A stretch of 64,000 bases of DNA, taken from positions 60,967 to 124,966 of the forward strand of contig KI260569.1 of NCBI GenBank assembly GCA_000468055.1. Direction: 5' to 3'. The first letter of the stretch is position 1. Every line of letters starts with the position of its first letter. The notes below the pieces were generated by a model, which was not told the DNA's origin, searched no databases, and saw only the letters and a list, made by a program, of their open reading frames with translations. The DNA comes from Treponema lecithinolyticum ATCC 700332. Its GTDB lineage: Bacteria > Spirochaetota > Spirochaetia > Treponematales > Treponemataceae. Position numbers and translations under genes: made by a program. Below, one piece after another: positions 62,637 through 64,000 of this stretch.

Positions 62637-63890
62637 TTAAAAAAACTCTTTAAACCAGCCGCCTATGCTTCGCAGCACGGACCCCTTGTCGTTTTCGCCG
62701 CCTTTTCCGTGTTTTTTTGCGCTTTCGCCGCTGTGCCGCACTCTGTTTGTTTCGGCGGTTAATAAGCCTATAACGGTGGAAAATTCCGGCGAACGATAGG
62801 TTTCAACCGGACCGCCGTAATTGGTAGGCTGTGCAATGCGCACGTTATCCGTTTTAAATTCTTTTGATGCAAGTTCGGCAATGCCCGGCAGCAGAGCCCC
62901 GCCGCCTGCAAGAATAACGCTTCCGCTTAACCTTTGCTTTTTTACTTGTTCAGGCAGCTTTTGGCGTACCATAGCAAAAATTTCTTCAATACGCGGCTGA
63001 ATTATTGCACATATTTCGCGCCGGGAAACAACTTGGGGCGGGTTTCCGCCTATACCGGGAATAACGACTTCTTCATCCGCCCCTATAAGCGGCTCCCAAC
63101 AACAGCCCGACGTTTTTTTTATTTTTTCCGCAGTATCGTAAGAAATACCGCGCACTAAAGAAATATCGTTGGTTACCAAACTTCCGCCGACGGGAACCGA
63201 TACCGCACACAAAGGTGAACCTTCGGCAAGCACAAGCACATCGGTAGTTCCGCCGCCCAAATCCAAAACAATAGAACCCAATTCTTTTTCTTCGTCGGTA
63301 ACAACCGCTTGGGCAGAAGAAAGCGTTTTAAGCATAACAGCGTTTACCGTGTAGCCTGCCCGCGAAATACAACGCAAAAGATTTTGAGTAGAAGTTCCTG
63401 ACGAAGTGATAATGCATACTTCGGCTTCTAAACGCACGCCGAGCATATTCATCGGGTCTTTTATGCCGCTTTGCCCGTCTACAATGTATGAACGGGGTAT
63501 AACATGCAAAATATGACGGTCGAGCGGAATATTAATTGCGCGCGAAGCCTCTATTACGCGCTCGATATCGGCTCCATTTATTTCGCGGCTGCCGCGTGTT
63601 TTAGTCGTTATGGCAACCAAGCCTTTGGAAATAAGACTTTCGATTTGACCGCCGCCGATAGCCGTTATGCACGAGTCGACTTCTCTTCCCGCCATCATTT
63701 CCGCGTTTTCAACGGCGGTTTTTATAGACTTCATAGTAGATTCTATATTAACGATAAGACCTGCACGCAACCCGGTAGATACCGCGCTTCCGATTCCCGT
63801 TATTAAAAGCGAACCGTCTTCCCCGTATTCACCGATAACCGCGCGCACATTGCTGGTGCCGATATCGATACCCACCGCTATGTCGTTCAC
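62637..63890 (-). CDS. ftsA: Cell division protein FtsA
   Basis: Actin-like protein that anchors FtsZ to the membrane. 417 residues. Motifs: AVGIDIGTSNVRAVIGEYGE (phosphate 1), VVTDEEKELGSIVLDLGGGTTDVLVL (phosphate 2), SVILAGGGALLPGIAELASK (adenosine) and the C-terminal amphipathic helix (SVLRSIGGWFKEFF) that binds membrane. The start is GTG at 63890 with GGGAGG 5 bases upstream. ftsQ precedes it by 18 bases. Confidence 0.97.
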   Translation of the reverse strand: MNDIAVGIDIGTSNVRAVIGEYGEDGSLLITGIGSAVSTGLRAGLIVNIESTMKSIKTAVENAEMMAGREVDSCITAIGGGQIESLISKGLVAITTKTRGSREINGADIERVIEASRAINIPLDRHILHVIPRSYIVDGQSGIKDPMNMLGVRLEAEVCIITSSGTSTQNLLRCISRAGYTVNAVMLKTLSSAQAVVTDEEKELGSIVLDLGGGTTDVLVLAEGSPLCAVSVPVGGSLVTNDISLVRGISYDTAEKIKKTSGCCWEPLIGADEEVVIPGIGGNPPQVVSRREICAIIQPRIEEIFAMVRQKLPEQVKKQRLSGSVILAGGGALLPGIAELASKEFKTDNVRIAQPTNYGGPVETYRSPEFSTVIGLLTAETNRVRHSGESAKKHGKGGENDKGSVLRSIGGWFKEFF

Positions 63891-63908
63891 AAAAACCTCC
63901 CGAACGTT

Positions 63909-64000
63909 TTATAAATTCATTTTATACGACACGGAACCGTAACGCAAATCCACTTCGTTTACATCCGGCTCTATGCTGTTTATTACGTCCAACACAACCA
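63909..64000 (-). CDS. ftsQ: Cell division protein FtsQ/DivIB, C-terminal end only
   Basis: Only the last 30 codons are inside the window (5' end lies beyond position 64000). The frame reads VVLDVINSIEPDVNEVDLRY followed by GSVSYKMNL and TAA at 63909-63911. VDLRY near the C-terminus is the typical last strand of FtsQ/DivIB, and the position directly before ftsA is canonical. Identification is by these two points only. Confidence 0.72.
   Translation of the reverse strand, partial: VVLDVINSIEPDVNEVDLRYGSVSYKMNL

Overview
The window reads as one chromosomal segment of a host-associated Treponema. The protein families point to a spirochaete: a flgB-flgC-fliE-fliF-fliG-fliH-fliI-fliJ operon, a GreA protein carrying a very long N-terminal extension, treponemal 23-residue leucine-rich repeats, many small lipoproteins with relaxed lipoboxes, and a DUF115 protein of the motility-associated group. 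Base composition looks like the middle 40s in percent G+C by eye (not counted), which fits an oral or skin treponeme better than T. pallidum. I saw no tRNA, rRNA, CRISPR array, insertion sequence or prophage. No gap between genes exceeds about 300 bases.

Layout. 1-9506: lptD (partial) behind uvrA, a sensory diguanylate cyclase, and an outer-membrane barrel protein. 9557-11209: a TGS-uridine kinase fusion. 11206-18052: the flagellar basal-body/export operon on the minus strand, with a sigma-28-like promoter in front of flgB and an internal sigma-70-like promoter with a palindrome in front of fliF. 18162-19876: rex and an RlmK-like methyltransferase. 19873-21183: a PEGA lipoprotein and a leucine-rich-repeat lipoprotein. 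21332-25685: a plus-strand set of a membrane-anchored parvulin-like protein, a DUF115 protein and a GH114/TM1410-type lipoprotein whose two halves are in swapped order. 25754-40749: a long run of minus-strand genes (NCS2 permease, rpe, three envelope/TPR proteins, recA, folK, scpA, scpB, rluB, cmk, rpsA, a GAF/sigma-54 activator, a TPR protein, a lipoprotein). 40810-44469: a TPR protein and the giant GreA. 44494-51006: a minus-strand operon trpS-dut-lptF-lptG-tgt-HEAT protein. 51061-52250: a lipoprotein of the formylglycine-generating-enzyme fold with its own promoter, leader peptide and tandem hairpins, which looks like an accessory insertion. 52276-64000: SDR reductase, hslU, hslV, xerC, topA, dprA, TPR lipoprotein, xerD, ftsZ, ftsA and the 3' end of ftsQ.

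Most of the window is core chromosome. Three observations stand out. First, five genes (uvrA, the barrel gene at 7677, the uridine kinase gene, flgB, the TPR lipoprotein at 60082) have a promoter whose -10 element ends exactly 7 bases before the ATG, with no Shine-Dalgarno sequence, so they are predicted to make leaderless mRNAs. Second, the GH114-like lipoprotein appears to be a circular permutation of its family. Third, the formylglycine-enzyme-like lipoprotein lies behind a 25-codon leader ORF containing G7 and A8 tracts; one added base in either tract would join the strong start to the lipoprotein frame, which suggests translational coupling or phase variation. Spirochaetal gene order (ftsA-ftsZ-...-hslVU-flgB) is kept in direction here but is interrupted by about 35 kb between hslU and flgB.
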